Shown: one piece after another, positions 26,342-35,221 of the stretch
Layout of the letters: each line of letters begins with the position of its first letter
How positions within the stretch are numbered: position 1 is the first letter of the stretch
DNA from: Caballeronia pedi
GTDB lineage: Bacteria > Pseudomonadota > Gammaproteobacteria > Burkholderiales > Burkholderiaceae
Assembly: GCF_001544915.2 (NCBI RefSeq)
Contig: NZ_FCOE02000028.1
Location: 1 to 64,000, forward strand
Direction of reading: 5' to 3'
Length of the DNA: 64,000 nucleotides
The notes under the pieces: generated by a model
What the model saw: the letters and a program-made list of their open reading frames with translations, nothing else
Database searches by the model: none
Told to the model about the DNA's origin: nothing
Made by a program: the position numbers and the translations under genes

Positions 26342-27523
26342 TCAGACGATCTTGCGCGATCGCAAATCGGCGACCCTCTGCGCATCGAGGCCGAGCCCCG
26401 CCAGAATCTCGTCGGTATGCTCGCCCGTCAGCGGCGGCCGCGTATGGATTTCCGGCGGCGTGCGTGAAAGCGAAACGGGCGTGGCGAAGATCGGCACCTT
26501 CTTCGGCGCGCCGGGGTAATCCATCCAGTGGATCACATCGGCGGCCCTGATGGTGTCGTCTTCCAGCACCTGACGCGGCGAGTTGACCGGGCTGGCCGGA
26601 ATGCGCGCCGCTTCCAGCGCGCTCAGCGCCTCGGCCTGGGTCTTGTCCGCGCACCATCGGCTCATGAGATCGCTCAGGATCTCGCCGTTTTCGCCACGCA
26701 GCCTATCGTCGGCAAAACGCGGATCGTCGAGCAGCTCGCGCTGGCCAACTAACTGAGTCCAGCGCTTGAACATTGGCCGCCCGATGACCTGGGTGATGAA
26801 CCATCCGTCCCTGGCTTTGAAGATGTCGGAAGGCGCATAACCCGACGCGCGATTCGCCGTGGCCTGGCGGTCCAGGCCGAGCAATGCTTCCTCAATCAGC
26901 GCGCCGCTTGCCATGTTCAGGCCCGTGCACAGTAGCGAAGCGGTGACTTCCTGACCCATGCCGCTGCGCTGACGCTCGTAGAGCGCCAGCATGACGCCGA
27001 GTGCGCAGGAAAACGCCGTGGCGAAGTCCACGACAGGCACCATGGCCTTTTGCGGCCGGTCGGGCGTGCCCGCGATGTACACGGCGCCGCTCAGCGCCTG
27101 GCCGACGCCATCGAAGCCCACGCGGTCGCGCACGGCCTCGCTGTTGCCGAACGCGTTGGAGGCGACGAGGATGATGTCGCGCTTGATCTCGCACAGGCTT
27201 TCGTAGTCGAGACCCAGGCTCTTGAGCGTGCGTGGCGGCATGTTGGCGATCACCACGTCGGCATCGGCCACCAGCTTGCGCACGATCTCCCGTCCCTCGG
27301 GACTATCGAGGTCGAGCGTCATGGAGCGCTTGTTGCGGTTGACTTGCAGAAACAGCGCGCCTTCGCCCTGTTCGGTCACGGGCACGATGAAGCGGTCTTC
27401 GCCGCCGCCGACGCGGTCGATGCGGATCACGTCGGCGCCATAGTCGGCCAGCAGCGCCGAACAGAACGGCCCGGCGATGAAGCGTCCGAAATCGAGGACC
27501 TTGATGCCTTCGAGTACTTTCAT
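26342..27523 (-). CDS. CaiB/BaiF family III CoA-transferase
   Basis: 393 residues. The catalytic Asp is Asp166 (VPVVDFATAFS), and the protein starts MKVLEGIKVLDFGRFIAGPF. It is the last gene of a leftward operon of MaoC, SDR, thiolase, synthetase and CoA-transferase. Having both a CoA-transferase and an AMP-forming synthetase in one operon suggests two acids, or activation of the substrate plus recycling of CoA from a product. Confidence 0.92.
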   Translation of the reverse strand: MKVLEGIKVLDFGRFIAGPFCSALLADYGADVIRIDRVGGGEDRFIVPVTEQGEGALFLQVNRNKRSMTLDLDSPEGREIVRKLVADADVVIANMPPRTLKSLGLDYESLCEIKRDIILVASNAFGNSEAVRDRVGFDGVGQALSGAVYIAGTPDRPQKAMVPVVDFATAFSCALGVMLALYERQRSGMGQEVTASLLCTGLNMASGALIEEALLGLDRQATANRASGYAPSDIFKARDGWFITQVIGRPMFKRWTQLVGQRELLDDPRFADDRLRGENGEILSDLMSRWCADKTQAEALSALEAARIPASPVNSPRQVLEDDTIRAADVIHWMDYPGAPKKVPIFATPVSLSRTPPEIHTRPPLTGEHTDEILAGLGLDAQRVADLRSRKIV

Positions 27524-27614
27524 GTGTGGTTCACGTTTCGTTGAATGTCCCGGCAGCTGAGCGTTGCCCGGGCTCGCGCGGCCAGCGTCAGCCCGGGTTC
27601 CGACACTGCACGAA

Positions 27615-29579
27615 TCAGCCTGCGTTCGCCGCCGTGCGAACTTCTTCGAGCGCGGCCGGATTGTCCAGCGACGACAGATCGCCCGGCGGCAGCCCGCAAT
27701 ACACGCTGCGAATCACACGCCGCATGATCTTGGAGCTGCGTGTCTTCGGCAGTTGAGCGACGACATGCACGTGGCCGGGGCGGAACGGCCGGCCCAGGCG
27801 CTTGTCGACATGACTCGAAACAATGTTCTCCAGATCGGCCTCGGCGATACTTGAGTCGGGCTTCGGCACGACGAAGACGACGAGCTTCTGACCCTTGTCG
27901 GCATCGGCCACGCCGATTGCGGCGGCTTCGGATACGTCGGACAGTTCCAGCACGACTTCTTCCACCTCCGCCGGCCCCAGGCGCTTGCCGGCGACCTTGA
28001 GCGTGTCGTCGGAGCGGCCCATCATGAAGTAGTTGCCCTCGGGCGTGCGCAGCGCCAGATCGCCATGCACCCAGATGCCGGGAATGGTCTGCCAGTACGT
28101 TTCCAGATAGCGCTCGTCGTCGCGCCAGAACGATTGCGTCATGCCGACGAAGGGTGCCCGGATCGCCAGTTCGCCGACCACGCCCGTCACGCTCTGGCCA
28201 TCGGCATCGACTACGTCCGCAGCGACGCCGGGCGACACTGTGTTGAAGCCGCTCGGCGGAATCGGACGGATCGGCACGCTCGCGAGCAAGGCGCCGGAAG
28301 CCTCAGTGCCGCCCGTGTAGTTGATGACGGGCGCCGTGCCGTCGCCGAAGCGCTGCAGGAACCAGTTGAAGTGCTCGGGCGCGATGCCTTCGCCTGCCGT
28401 GATCAGCAGGCGGACGGTCGAGCGGTCGCCCTTGAGCGCCAGGTCTTCGTGGCCGGCCATCCCGCGAATCAGCGTGGGGGCCGAACCGAAGTGCGTGACC
28501 CGGTGGCGTTCGACCACGCGCGACATGCGCGACCAGTCGGGATAATCGGGCGCGCCGTCATAGCACACCAGCGTCGCACCGCGCAGCAGCGCGCAGCCGA
28601 GCACCAGCGTGCCCGCGATCCAGCCCATGTCGGCAGGCCAGCAGTAGACATCGCCGGGATGCACGTCGAAGTGAATCAGCGAATCGTGCGCGATCTTGAT
28701 GGGGAAGCTGCCGTGCGTGTGCACCACGCCCTTCGGCTTGCCGGTGGTGCCGGATGTGTAGATCACCATGAACGGCGTGTCGGGAGTAACGGTAACCGGA
28801 TCCGTGCCTTGCCCCTGTGCCGCGGTCGCGGTTCCCTGCCAGTCGAGGTCACGCGCATCCTGCGCGGTTTCGCCCTCGGCGCGTTTCCAGATCACGTGTT
28901 GGAGCAGCGGCAACTGGCGCCATGCGTCGCGCAGCGCACCTTCCACGTTCACGCGCTTGGTGCGGCGTGCAAAGCCCGTGGACGCGATCACGATGCGCGC
29001 TTCGGCCGCCGACAGGCGCGCGACGATCGCGTCGACGCCGAAGCCGCTGAACAGCGGCACGACCAGCGCGCCGAGATGCACGATGGCCAGCAGCGAGACG
29101 GTCGCTTCGATGCCGTTTTCCATCAGCAGGCCGACGCGGTCGCCCTCTCTGACGCCGTGCCGCGCGAGGCCCGCCGCGAAATCGCGCACGCGCTGCTCCA
29201 GTTCTGCGTAGGTCAGTGTGCTCACGCTGCCGTCTTCGCGTTCGGCCACCACGGCGTTTTGCCCAGACGTCGCAGGATGGCGGGCCCACGCATGGATCGT
29301 GTTGACCCAGTTTAGCCTGCCGCCCGGGAACCAGCTCGGAAACTGCGGGCCGCGCGAGAGGTCCGCATAGCCGCTCGGCGGCACATCCCACGCGATCGCG
29401 CATTCGCGCATCACGGTTTGCCAATAGCGCTCGGGCTCCGAAATAGACACGCGCATCAGTTCGTCATACGAAGGCACGTCCAGCGCGCGCATCAGCTTGA
29501 CGATGCCGGCGTTCTGCAGTTCGCGCTCGCCCGGCTGCCAGATGTGGCTGGATGAGTGGCCGGCTTCGAGGTTGTTCAT
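27615..29579 (-). CDS. AMP-forming acyl-CoA synthetase (acetyl/acetoacetyl-CoA synthetase-like)
   Basis: 654 residues, the length of acetyl-CoA synthetase-type enzymes. The P-loop-like AMP motif is YTSGTTGKPKGVVHTHG, the A5 motif is NYTGGTEASG, A7 is WVHGDLALR, and the A10 catalytic Lys is Lys617 (TRSSKIMRR). It activates a short-chain or branched carboxylate with ATP. ATG 29579 has AGGAG eight bases upstream; the earlier start is not supported. It is 16 bases from the thiolase stop. Confidence 0.93.
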   Translation of the reverse strand: MNNLEAGHSSSHIWQPGERELQNAGIVKLMRALDVPSYDELMRVSISEPERYWQTVMRECAIAWDVPPSGYADLSRGPQFPSWFPGGRLNWVNTIHAWARHPATSGQNAVVAEREDGSVSTLTYAELEQRVRDFAAGLARHGVREGDRVGLLMENGIEATVSLLAIVHLGALVVPLFSGFGVDAIVARLSAAEARIVIASTGFARRTKRVNVEGALRDAWRQLPLLQHVIWKRAEGETAQDARDLDWQGTATAAQGQGTDPVTVTPDTPFMVIYTSGTTGKPKGVVHTHGSFPIKIAHDSLIHFDVHPGDVYCWPADMGWIAGTLVLGCALLRGATLVCYDGAPDYPDWSRMSRVVERHRVTHFGSAPTLIRGMAGHEDLALKGDRSTVRLLITAGEGIAPEHFNWFLQRFGDGTAPVINYTGGTEASGALLASVPIRPIPPSGFNTVSPGVAADVVDADGQSVTGVVGELAIRAPFVGMTQSFWRDDERYLETYWQTIPGIWVHGDLALRTPEGNYFMMGRSDDTLKVAGKRLGPAEVEEVVLELSDVSEAAAIGVADADKGQKLVVFVVPKPDSSIAEADLENIVSSHVDKRLGRPFRPGHVHVVAQLPKTRSSKIMRRVIRSVYCGLPPGDLSSLDNPAALEEVRTAANAG

Positions 29580-29595
29580 GATCGGTCTCCTGCGT

Positions 29596-30801
29596 TCAAG
29601 CGCGTTCAAAAATCATCGCGATGCCCTGGCCGCCGCCGATGCACATCGTCTCCAGCCCATAACGGGCCTGGCGGCGCTGCATCTCGTGCAGTAGCGTGCT
29701 CATGATGCGTACGCCCGTGGCGCCCACCGGATGGCCCAGCGAGATGCCCGAGCCGTTCACGTTGAGCTTTTCTTCCAGCGCTTCCATGGAGCTGCCCCAT
29801 CCCTTGACGCAGGCGAGCGCCTGACACGCGAAGGCCTCGTTGAGCTCGATCAGGTCCATCTGGTCGAACGTCAGACCCGTGCGCGCAAGTACTTTCTGTA
29901 CGGCGGGCACGGGACCGATACCCATGCGCGCCGGATCGCAGCCCGCGGCGGCCCAGCCGACCAGCCAGCCCATCGGTGTGAGGCCCAGTTCGTCGAGCTT
30001 ATCTTCGGCCACGATCAGGCAGGCAGCGGCGGCGTCGTTCTGCTGGCAGGCGTTGCCCGCGGTGACGACGCCTTCCTTCATGATGCTACGCAGCTTGGCG
30101 AGGCTCTCCGGCGTCGTCTCGCCACGCACGCCTTCGTCCTGCTTCACGATCAGCGCATCGCCCTTGCGCTGCGGCACCGCGACGGGAACGATCTCCGCAT
30201 CGAAATGCCCGGCTTGCTGCGCGGCGGCCGCACGCCGATGGCTGCGCGCGGCGAAGCGGTCGGATGCCTCGCGCGTGATGTCGTACTCGCGCGCCAGCGT
30301 TTCGGCGGTCTCGATCATGCCGCTGATGCGGCCGAAACGGCTCTCCGGTTGCGAACGTTCGCGGCCGCGGTCCAGACGGTCGTGCATCTTCACCGTGCCG
30401 GCGCGCTTGCCCCAGCGCATGTCGGTCGTGTAGTACTCGACTTGGCTCATGCTTTCCACGCCGCCCGCCATCACCACGTCGGCCGCGCCGGTCTGCACCA
30501 TCATCGCCGCCGTGGCGAGCGCCTGCACGCCGCCGCCGCAGCGCCGGTCCAGCTGCATGCCGGCCACCTCGATGGGAAAACCCGCCTGCAGCGCCACCCA
30601 GCGTCCGGTGCACGGCGTCTCGCCGCTGGCATAGCTTTGCGCGAACACGACGTCGTCGATGCGGGCGGGATCGAGTCCGGTACGGTCCACGATGGCGCGC
30701 GCGACGCTGGCGCCGAGTTCCTCGACAGGAACGCCCTTCAACGCACCGCCGAACGCGCCCACGGGGGAGCGCAGCGGGGAGACGATGGCTGCTCGTTTCA
30801 T
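29596..30801 (-). CDS. Acetyl-CoA acyltransferase (thiolase)
   Basis: 401 residues with a complete thiolase active site: nucleophile Cys88 (DRRCGGGVQA), His in NEAFACQ and in SLGHPVGATG, and the C-terminal Cys in CIGGGQG. It cleaves a 3-oxoacyl-CoA with CoA to acetyl- or propionyl-CoA. ATG 30801 (MKRAAIVSPLRSPVG) has GAGG eight bases upstream. It acts after the SDR encoded just before it in the operon. Unlike the 21142 protein it is a true thiolase. Confidence 0.95.
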   Translation of the reverse strand: MKRAAIVSPLRSPVGAFGGALKGVPVEELGASVARAIVDRTGLDPARIDDVVFAQSYASGETPCTGRWVALQAGFPIEVAGMQLDRRCGGGVQALATAAMMVQTGAADVVMAGGVESMSQVEYYTTDMRWGKRAGTVKMHDRLDRGRERSQPESRFGRISGMIETAETLAREYDITREASDRFAARSHRRAAAAQQAGHFDAEIVPVAVPQRKGDALIVKQDEGVRGETTPESLAKLRSIMKEGVVTAGNACQQNDAAAACLIVAEDKLDELGLTPMGWLVGWAAAGCDPARMGIGPVPAVQKVLARTGLTFDQMDLIELNEAFACQALACVKGWGSSMEALEEKLNVNGSGISLGHPVGATGVRIMSTLLHEMQRRQARYGLETMCIGGGQGIAMIFERA

Positions 30802-30894
30802 TTCGAATGCCTCTTCAATGTCATCAATGTTCCGCCGCCATCGCTCGCCTGTCATGCGCTGGCAGCTATCGTTTCTTGATCTTGCGACGCGCGA

Positions 30895-31644
30895 TCAGCC
30901 GTAGCGTCCGCCCGTCACATGCAGCACTTCACCGCTGATGAAGCCCGCGCGCTCGCTGGCGAGGAAGGCCACCGCGTCCGCGATGTCGTCCGGGCGTCCG
31001 GCGCGCTTGATCGGCTGGGCGGACACGGCGCGCTCCTTGATCGTTTCGTAGGTCGGCAGCGCCTGCACCATTTCCGTATCCATGAAGCCTGGCGCGACGC
31101 AGTTCGAAGTGATGCCGTAGCGGCCTTCCTCCATCGACAGCGCTTTGGCCATGCCGATCAGGCCTGCCTTGGCAGCGGAATAGTTCGCTTGCGTGGGGTT
31201 GCCCAGATGCGCGCGCGAGCTGATGTTGATCAGCCGGCCCCAGCCCTGATCGATGAAATGCGGCATGACGGCCCGGGCGGCCAGAAAGGCGCCCTTGAGC
31301 ATCACGTTCATGACGAAATCCCAGTCGTCCGCGCTCATCTTCACGAGGTACTTGTCGCGCGGCGCGCCGGCGTTGTTCACGAGAATGTGCACGCGGCCGA
31401 AATGGGCGACGGTTTCATCGACAAGACGCTGGACATCGGCTTCGCGCGTGATGTCACCCACGATGCAGTGCGCGGCCAGTCCTTCATTCTCCAGCGCTTT
31501 CGCGGTGGCTTGCGCCAGTTCCGCGTTGATGTCGGTGATGACGACCTTCGCGCCCTCTTGTGCGAGACGCCGCGCCGTGGCGGCGCCGAGCCCGCGCGCC
31601 GAGCCGGTGACGATGGCGACCTTGCCGGTTAAACCGAGATCCAT
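30895..31644 (-). CDS. Short-chain dehydrogenase (3-hydroxyacyl-CoA dehydrogenase/FabG-like)
   Basis: 249 residues. The cofactor motif TGSARGLG is near residue 12, NNAG is present, and the catalytic Ser and YSAAK lie in ISSRAHLGNPTQANYSAAK. All catalytic residues are kept, in contrast to the SDR at 3939. In this operon it most likely oxidises a 3-hydroxyacyl-CoA from the MaoC hydratase to the 3-oxo form for the thiolase. Confidence 0.94.
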   Translation of the reverse strand: MDLGLTGKVAIVTGSARGLGAATARRLAQEGAKVVITDINAELAQATAKALENEGLAAHCIVGDITREADVQRLVDETVAHFGRVHILVNNAGAPRDKYLVKMSADDWDFVMNVMLKGAFLAARAVMPHFIDQGWGRLINISSRAHLGNPTQANYSAAKAGLIGMAKALSMEEGRYGITSNCVAPGFMDTEMVQALPTYETIKERAVSAQPIKRAGRPDDIADAVAFLASERAGFISGEVLHVTGGRYG

Positions 31645-31668
31645 GTGCTTCTCCTAAGAACAAATTGG

Positions 31669-32544
31669 TCAGCGCAGGTCGACCCGCGCATGGTTCAAAA
31701 CCACTACGTCGCGCTCGACGGCGATTACGCGCAGCGACACCGTGTTGCCCCGCACCCACATCTCGGTACGCAGCGTGTCACCCGGCCACGCCGGCGCCGT
31801 GAAGCGCACGCGCATGCCCGCGAAGCGCACGTCGTCGTAATCGAGCACGGTGCGCAGCACCGCGTGCGCCGCTACGCCCATCAGGGCCATGCCGTGCAGA
31901 ATGGGACGGGGAAAGCCGGCCGCGGCGGCGATGGTGGGATCGGCATGCAGCGGATTCAGGTCGCCGCTCAGGCGGTAGATCAACGCAAGCTGCTCGGGTG
32001 TCGCGAGATCGCATACATGATCGGGCGCGCCGTCGGGCATCGCATGGGGCGCGGGCGGCGCATCGGCGCTGCCGCCTGCGCCGAAGCCACCGTCTGCGCG
32101 CAAGAGGCTCAGTTGCACGACGGTCGCCAGCGGGCGGCCCGTTTGCGCTTCGGTGATCTCGCGCGTCTGCTGCAAAAACGCACCCTTGTCGGGACCTTTG
32201 TCCCACAGCCCGGTAATGCGCGTCGTGCCGTTAATGCGCCCCATGGCCGGCAAAGGTGCGTGGATCCTGATCTCCTGCTCGGCATGCAGGATCTTTTGCC
32301 AAGTAATACCCGTGTCCGCTTCACGTGCCCAGAAACCCGGGTATGCGAGCACGTTCGCCATCGTCGGAAACGCACGCAGCGACTGACGGTCGCTGCCCTC
32401 GTAGACATAACGCAATTGCCTTGCGTCGAGCGGATCGGCCCCGATGCCCAGACCGAGGGCATAGATCTGGCTATCGCGCAGCGAGTAAGCGTGCTCGATG
32501 GGGGGAAAGTGACGGTCCAACAAGTGATCGGCTCGAAGCGGCAT
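31669..32544 (-). CDS. MaoC-type enoyl-CoA hydratase 2, double hot-dog
   Basis: 291 residues with two hot-dog domains. The N-terminal one is degenerate. The C-terminal one holds the hydratase-2 motif SGDLNPLHADPTIAAAAGF then HGMALMG, with catalytic Asp and His. It hydrates a trans-2-enoyl-CoA to the (R)-3-hydroxyacyl-CoA. It is the first gene of the leftward beta-oxidation operon and is divergent from an acyl-CoA dehydrogenase 241 bases away. Confidence 0.93.
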   Translation of the reverse strand: MPLRADHLLDRHFPPIEHAYSLRDSQIYALGLGIGADPLDARQLRYVYEGSDRQSLRAFPTMANVLAYPGFWAREADTGITWQKILHAEQEIRIHAPLPAMGRINGTTRITGLWDKGPDKGAFLQQTREITEAQTGRPLATVVQLSLLRADGGFGAGGSADAPPAPHAMPDGAPDHVCDLATPEQLALIYRLSGDLNPLHADPTIAAAAGFPRPILHGMALMGVAAHAVLRTVLDYDDVRFAGMRVRFTAPAWPGDTLRTEMWVRGNTVSLRVIAVERDVVVLNHARVDLR

Positions 32545-32621
32545 GGCGAACGTGATGTCGTTTGATTCGAGTTCGTACGATGAGTCCGCTCCGCTCGCCG
32601 GTCAACGTAACCGCGACCATT

Positions 32622-32638
32622 GTTCCGTACCTTGGCAG
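32622..32638 (+). promoter_or_regulatory. GTTCCGTAC-type operator copy, MaoC/acyl-CoA dehydrogenase promoter
   Basis: GTTCCGTACCTTGGCAG matches the consensus at 14 of 17 positions. It lies 77 bases upstream of the leftward hydratase and 148 bases upstream of the rightward dehydrogenase. Confidence 0.5.
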
Positions 32639-32697
32639 ACGTCCTGCCAGCATCGAAGTCGACGCCAGTGCCGGTCTTATGGACGCGATTTCATTTT

Positions 32698-32729
32698 CCG
32701 GAACATATTCGTCAATAAGGTTGTTCCGG
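32698..32729. promoter_or_regulatory. CCGGAACA/TGTTCCGG inverted repeat
   Basis: CCGGAACA (32698-32705) and TGTTCCGG (32722-32729) are exact mirrors separated by 16 bases, in the promoter of the acyl-CoA dehydrogenase. Each arm contains a GTTCC/GGAAC half like those of the 17-bp operator. It could be a second regulator site or an mRNA leader hairpin. Confidence 0.45.
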
Positions 32730-32785
32730 GTGGACCGCCCGGCGCAGCATCCTGTTGTCCTCCTCTATTTTTTAAGCGTACCGAC

Positions 32786-33937
32786 ATGATTCGCGATCAA
32801 GAAACGCTCAACGGCCTGCTCGACTCTATCGCCCGATTCGTGCGCGAGCGCCTCGTGCCCAACGAGGAACTGGTGGCCGACACCGACGAGATTCCCGAGG
32901 ATATCGTCGCCGACATGAAGGCGATGGGCCTGTTCGGTCTCACCATTCCTGAGCGCTTCGGCGGCCTGGAACTGACGATGGAAGAGGAAGTGCTCGCGGT
33001 GTTCGAACTGTGCCGCGCTTCACCCGTATTCCGCTCGCTGCTGGGGACCACCGTGGGCATCGGTTCGCAGGGCATCCTGTTCGATGGTACGCCCGAGCAA
33101 CAGGAGAAATATCTGCCGCGCCTCGCAACCGGCGAGCTGATCGCCTCGTTTGCGCTGACCGAGCCGGAAGCCGGCTCCGACGCGGCCTCGCTTCGCACGA
33201 CCGCCGTCAGGGACGGCGACGACTACGTGGTCAACGGCACCAAGCGCTTCATCACGAACGCGCCCCATGCGGGCATCTTCACGCTCATGGCGCGAACCAA
33301 TTCGGAGGACAAAGGCTCGGGCGGCATTTCGGCTTTCATCGTCGATGCAAAGACGCCCGGCATCAGCTTCGGCAAACGCGACAAGAAGATGGGACAGAAG
33401 GGCGCGCATACCTGCGACGTGATCTTCGAAGACGTGCGCGTGCCGGCCGCCAACCTGATCGGCGGGAAGGAAGGGCAAGGCTTCAAGACGGCGATGAAGG
33501 TTCTGGACAAGGGCCGCATTCACATCGCCGCCGTGTGTGTGGCCGTGGCCGAACGCATGTTGTCGATGGCGTTGTCGTACGCGGTGGAGCGCACGCAGTT
33601 CGGCAAGCCTATCGCCGATTTCCAGCTCGTGCAGGCCATGCTGGCCGACAGCAAGGCCGAAATCTATGCGGCCCGCTGCATGGTGGTCGACGCCGCGCGC
33701 CGCCGCGACGACAAACTGCCGGTGAGCACCGAGGCGTCCTGCGCCAAGCTGTTCGCGTCCGAGATGTGCGGCCGCGTGGCTGACCGCGCCGTGCAGATTT
33801 TCGGCGGCGCAGGCTATATGGCCGAGTATGGCATCGAGCGCTTCTACCGCGATGTGCGCCTGTTCCGCATCTATGAAGGCACGACCCAGATTCAGCAACT
33901 GGTCATCGCACGGGCCATGATTCGTGACGCTAATTAA
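32786..33937 (+). CDS. Acyl-CoA dehydrogenase, MCAD-type catalytic base
   Basis: 383 residues. FAD/substrate segments LTEPEAGSDAAS and FITNAPHAG are present, and the catalytic Glu is Glu364 in RIYEGTTQIQQ. It is the only one of the four dehydrogenases here with the base in this classical position, so a straight short- or medium-chain acyl-CoA is likely. The start is ATG 32786 (MIRDQETLNGLLDSIARFV), with only a weak ribosome site. It is divergent from the MaoC-thiolase operon, which would supply the later beta-oxidation steps. Confidence 0.95.
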   Translation: MIRDQETLNGLLDSIARFVRERLVPNEELVADTDEIPEDIVADMKAMGLFGLTIPERFGGLELTMEEEVLAVFELCRASPVFRSLLGTTVGIGSQGILFDGTPEQQEKYLPRLATGELIASFALTEPEAGSDAASLRTTAVRDGDDYVVNGTKRFITNAPHAGIFTLMARTNSEDKGSGGISAFIVDAKTPGISFGKRDKKMGQKGAHTCDVIFEDVRVPAANLIGGKEGQGFKTAMKVLDKGRIHIAAVCVAVAERMLSMALSYAVERTQFGKPIADFQLVQAMLADSKAEIYAARCMVVDAARRRDDKLPVSTEASCAKLFASEMCGRVADRAVQIFGGAGYMAEYGIERFYRDVRLFRIYEGTTQIQQLVIARAMIRDAN

Positions 33938-34344
33938 GGATGAGGCAGAAGACGCAATGACGAATTTCAGCAAGCGTTGTGACACATCGCGCAGCGGCGA
34001 GCAGCGTGCCGTGGATGAACAGGCGATCGACGCCGGAGAGTCATCGGTCGGCGTGCATTCCAGCGTTGTACGGAGCGATAACGTGAACTGGGCATGGACG
34101 GGAACCACTGGCCATTACGACTGGATGGATCACGCGCCGCTCTTTCATCACCGCGACTGAGTTCCAGAGTACGGAACGCGACGACGCTTTGTTTTGACTC
34201 GTTTGCGCCTCGCCCGTGTAATGCAAGGCATCGGATGGACGCACGTTGCGCCGTTCCCGTCGATGCGTGGCGTTCCGCCGCGACCCATGCGTCCGCGCAT
34301 TTTCATGGCCGCTCAGAAGCCAGATCGAAACAATGGAGCTATCG
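33938..34344. other. Gene-poor region with operator before the IclR pair
   Basis: A 67-codon open frame at 33957-34160 (begins MTNFSKRCD) has a loosely spaced GAGG but no recognisable family, and I do not call it. The region contains the perfect 17-bp operator at 34161-34177 and must hold the promoter of the IclR pair. Confidence 0.4.
34161..34177 (-). promoter_or_regulatory. Perfect GTTCC-N7-GGAAC operator before the IclR pair
   Basis: GTTCCAGAGTACGGAAC is a perfect inverted repeat with 5-bp arms. Read on the minus strand it is GTTCCGTACTCTGGAAC, one base off the consensus. It lies 168 bases upstream of the first IclR gene and is the best copy in the window, as expected for autoregulation. 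Confidence 0.6.
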
Positions 34345-35214
34345 ATGTCGTTGCAGGCAAATCGGACAGCGCTGCGTTCGTCAGTGCATGAAGATGCGAA
34401 TCGGTACGATGCGCCAATCGGAGGCCGCGAGAGTGCGGACGGCGCGCGCGCGTCGTCGGGCATGGTCGTGCCGCTGGCTCGAAGTCTCGCGATACTGGCG
34501 GCGTTTCCACCGCACGAAGCCTGGCTCGGCAACCACGAGCTCGTGATCGAAACGGGCATTCCGGCACCTACGATTTCGCGGATCGCTCGCTCGCTCGTGA
34601 CACTCGGATACCTGCATTATTCGCCGGAGCGCCGCAAGTATCGACTCGCCGCGCCCGTGCTGTCGCTGGGTTATGCGGCGACGGCCCATTCCAACGTGCA
34701 ACTGCTTGCACGACTCGAAATGCAGGCATTCGCGACGCAAAGCGAAACTTACGTGATGCTCGGCTCGCGGGACCGTCTCGACGTGATCGTGCTGGCAACG
34801 TGTGTGAACAAACCGGCATCGGTCGATCTCAAGCTGTATGCTGGTACGCGCCTGCGCATCGCATCGTCGCCGATGGGCTGGGCCTTGCTTGCAGCAGTGC
34901 CGGAACTAGAACGCTTCTATCTGCTCGGGAACATCGAACGCAAGGCGGGACGCGACTGGGCCGGCCTGCGTCGCCGTATCAGCCAGGGCATCTCGCAGGT
35001 GCATAACGTCGGCTATTGCATGTCGATCGGCGAATGGGAGCCGGACCTCACGATTCTCGCCGTGCCACTGGTGGTTCAGGACCAGACGCCGCTCGTACTT
35101 GCCTGCATCGGGCACAGCGCCCGGCTGGGGCGTGCGCGGGTCGAACGGGAACTCGGGCCACGGCTGGTTGCGGCCGCGCAGCGCTTGCAGGAGCAGGCAG
35201 GCGTCATCGACTGA
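34345..35214 (+). CDS. IclR-family transcriptional regulator (type A of tandem pair)
   Basis: 289 residues: an N-terminal extension of about 40 residues, a winged helix (ARSLAILAAFPPHEAWLGNHELV ... PAPTISRIARSLVTLGYL, residues 45-92) and an IclR effector domain. ATG 34345 has GGAG six bases upstream. It is followed 7 bases later by a second IclR gene of a different subgroup. The same A-then-B arrangement recurs at 61191-59573. The two proteins may act as a hetero-oligomer. Confidence 0.92.
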   Translation: MSLQANRTALRSSVHEDANRYDAPIGGRESADGARASSGMVVPLARSLAILAAFPPHEAWLGNHELVIETGIPAPTISRIARSLVTLGYLHYSPERRKYRLAAPVLSLGYAATAHSNVQLLARLEMQAFATQSETYVMLGSRDRLDVIVLATCVNKPASVDLKLYAGTRLRIASSPMGWALLAAVPELERFYLLGNIERKAGRDWAGLRRRISQGISQVHNVGYCMSIGEWEPDLTILAVPLVVQDQTPLVLACIGHSARLGRARVERELGPRLVAAAQRLQEQAGVID

Positions 35215-35221
35215 AGCGAAC

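Noticed and set aside
28065..29315. A 416-codon open frame on the plus strand opposite the acyl-CoA synthetase
   Set aside because: Composition is His/Arg/Ala-rich with no domain pattern, and the minus strand carries a complete synthetase; it is a GC-skew shadow.
33957..34160. A 67-codon frame before the IclR pair
   Set aside because: Weakly placed GAGG and no family; it ends in the operator region and may be chance.
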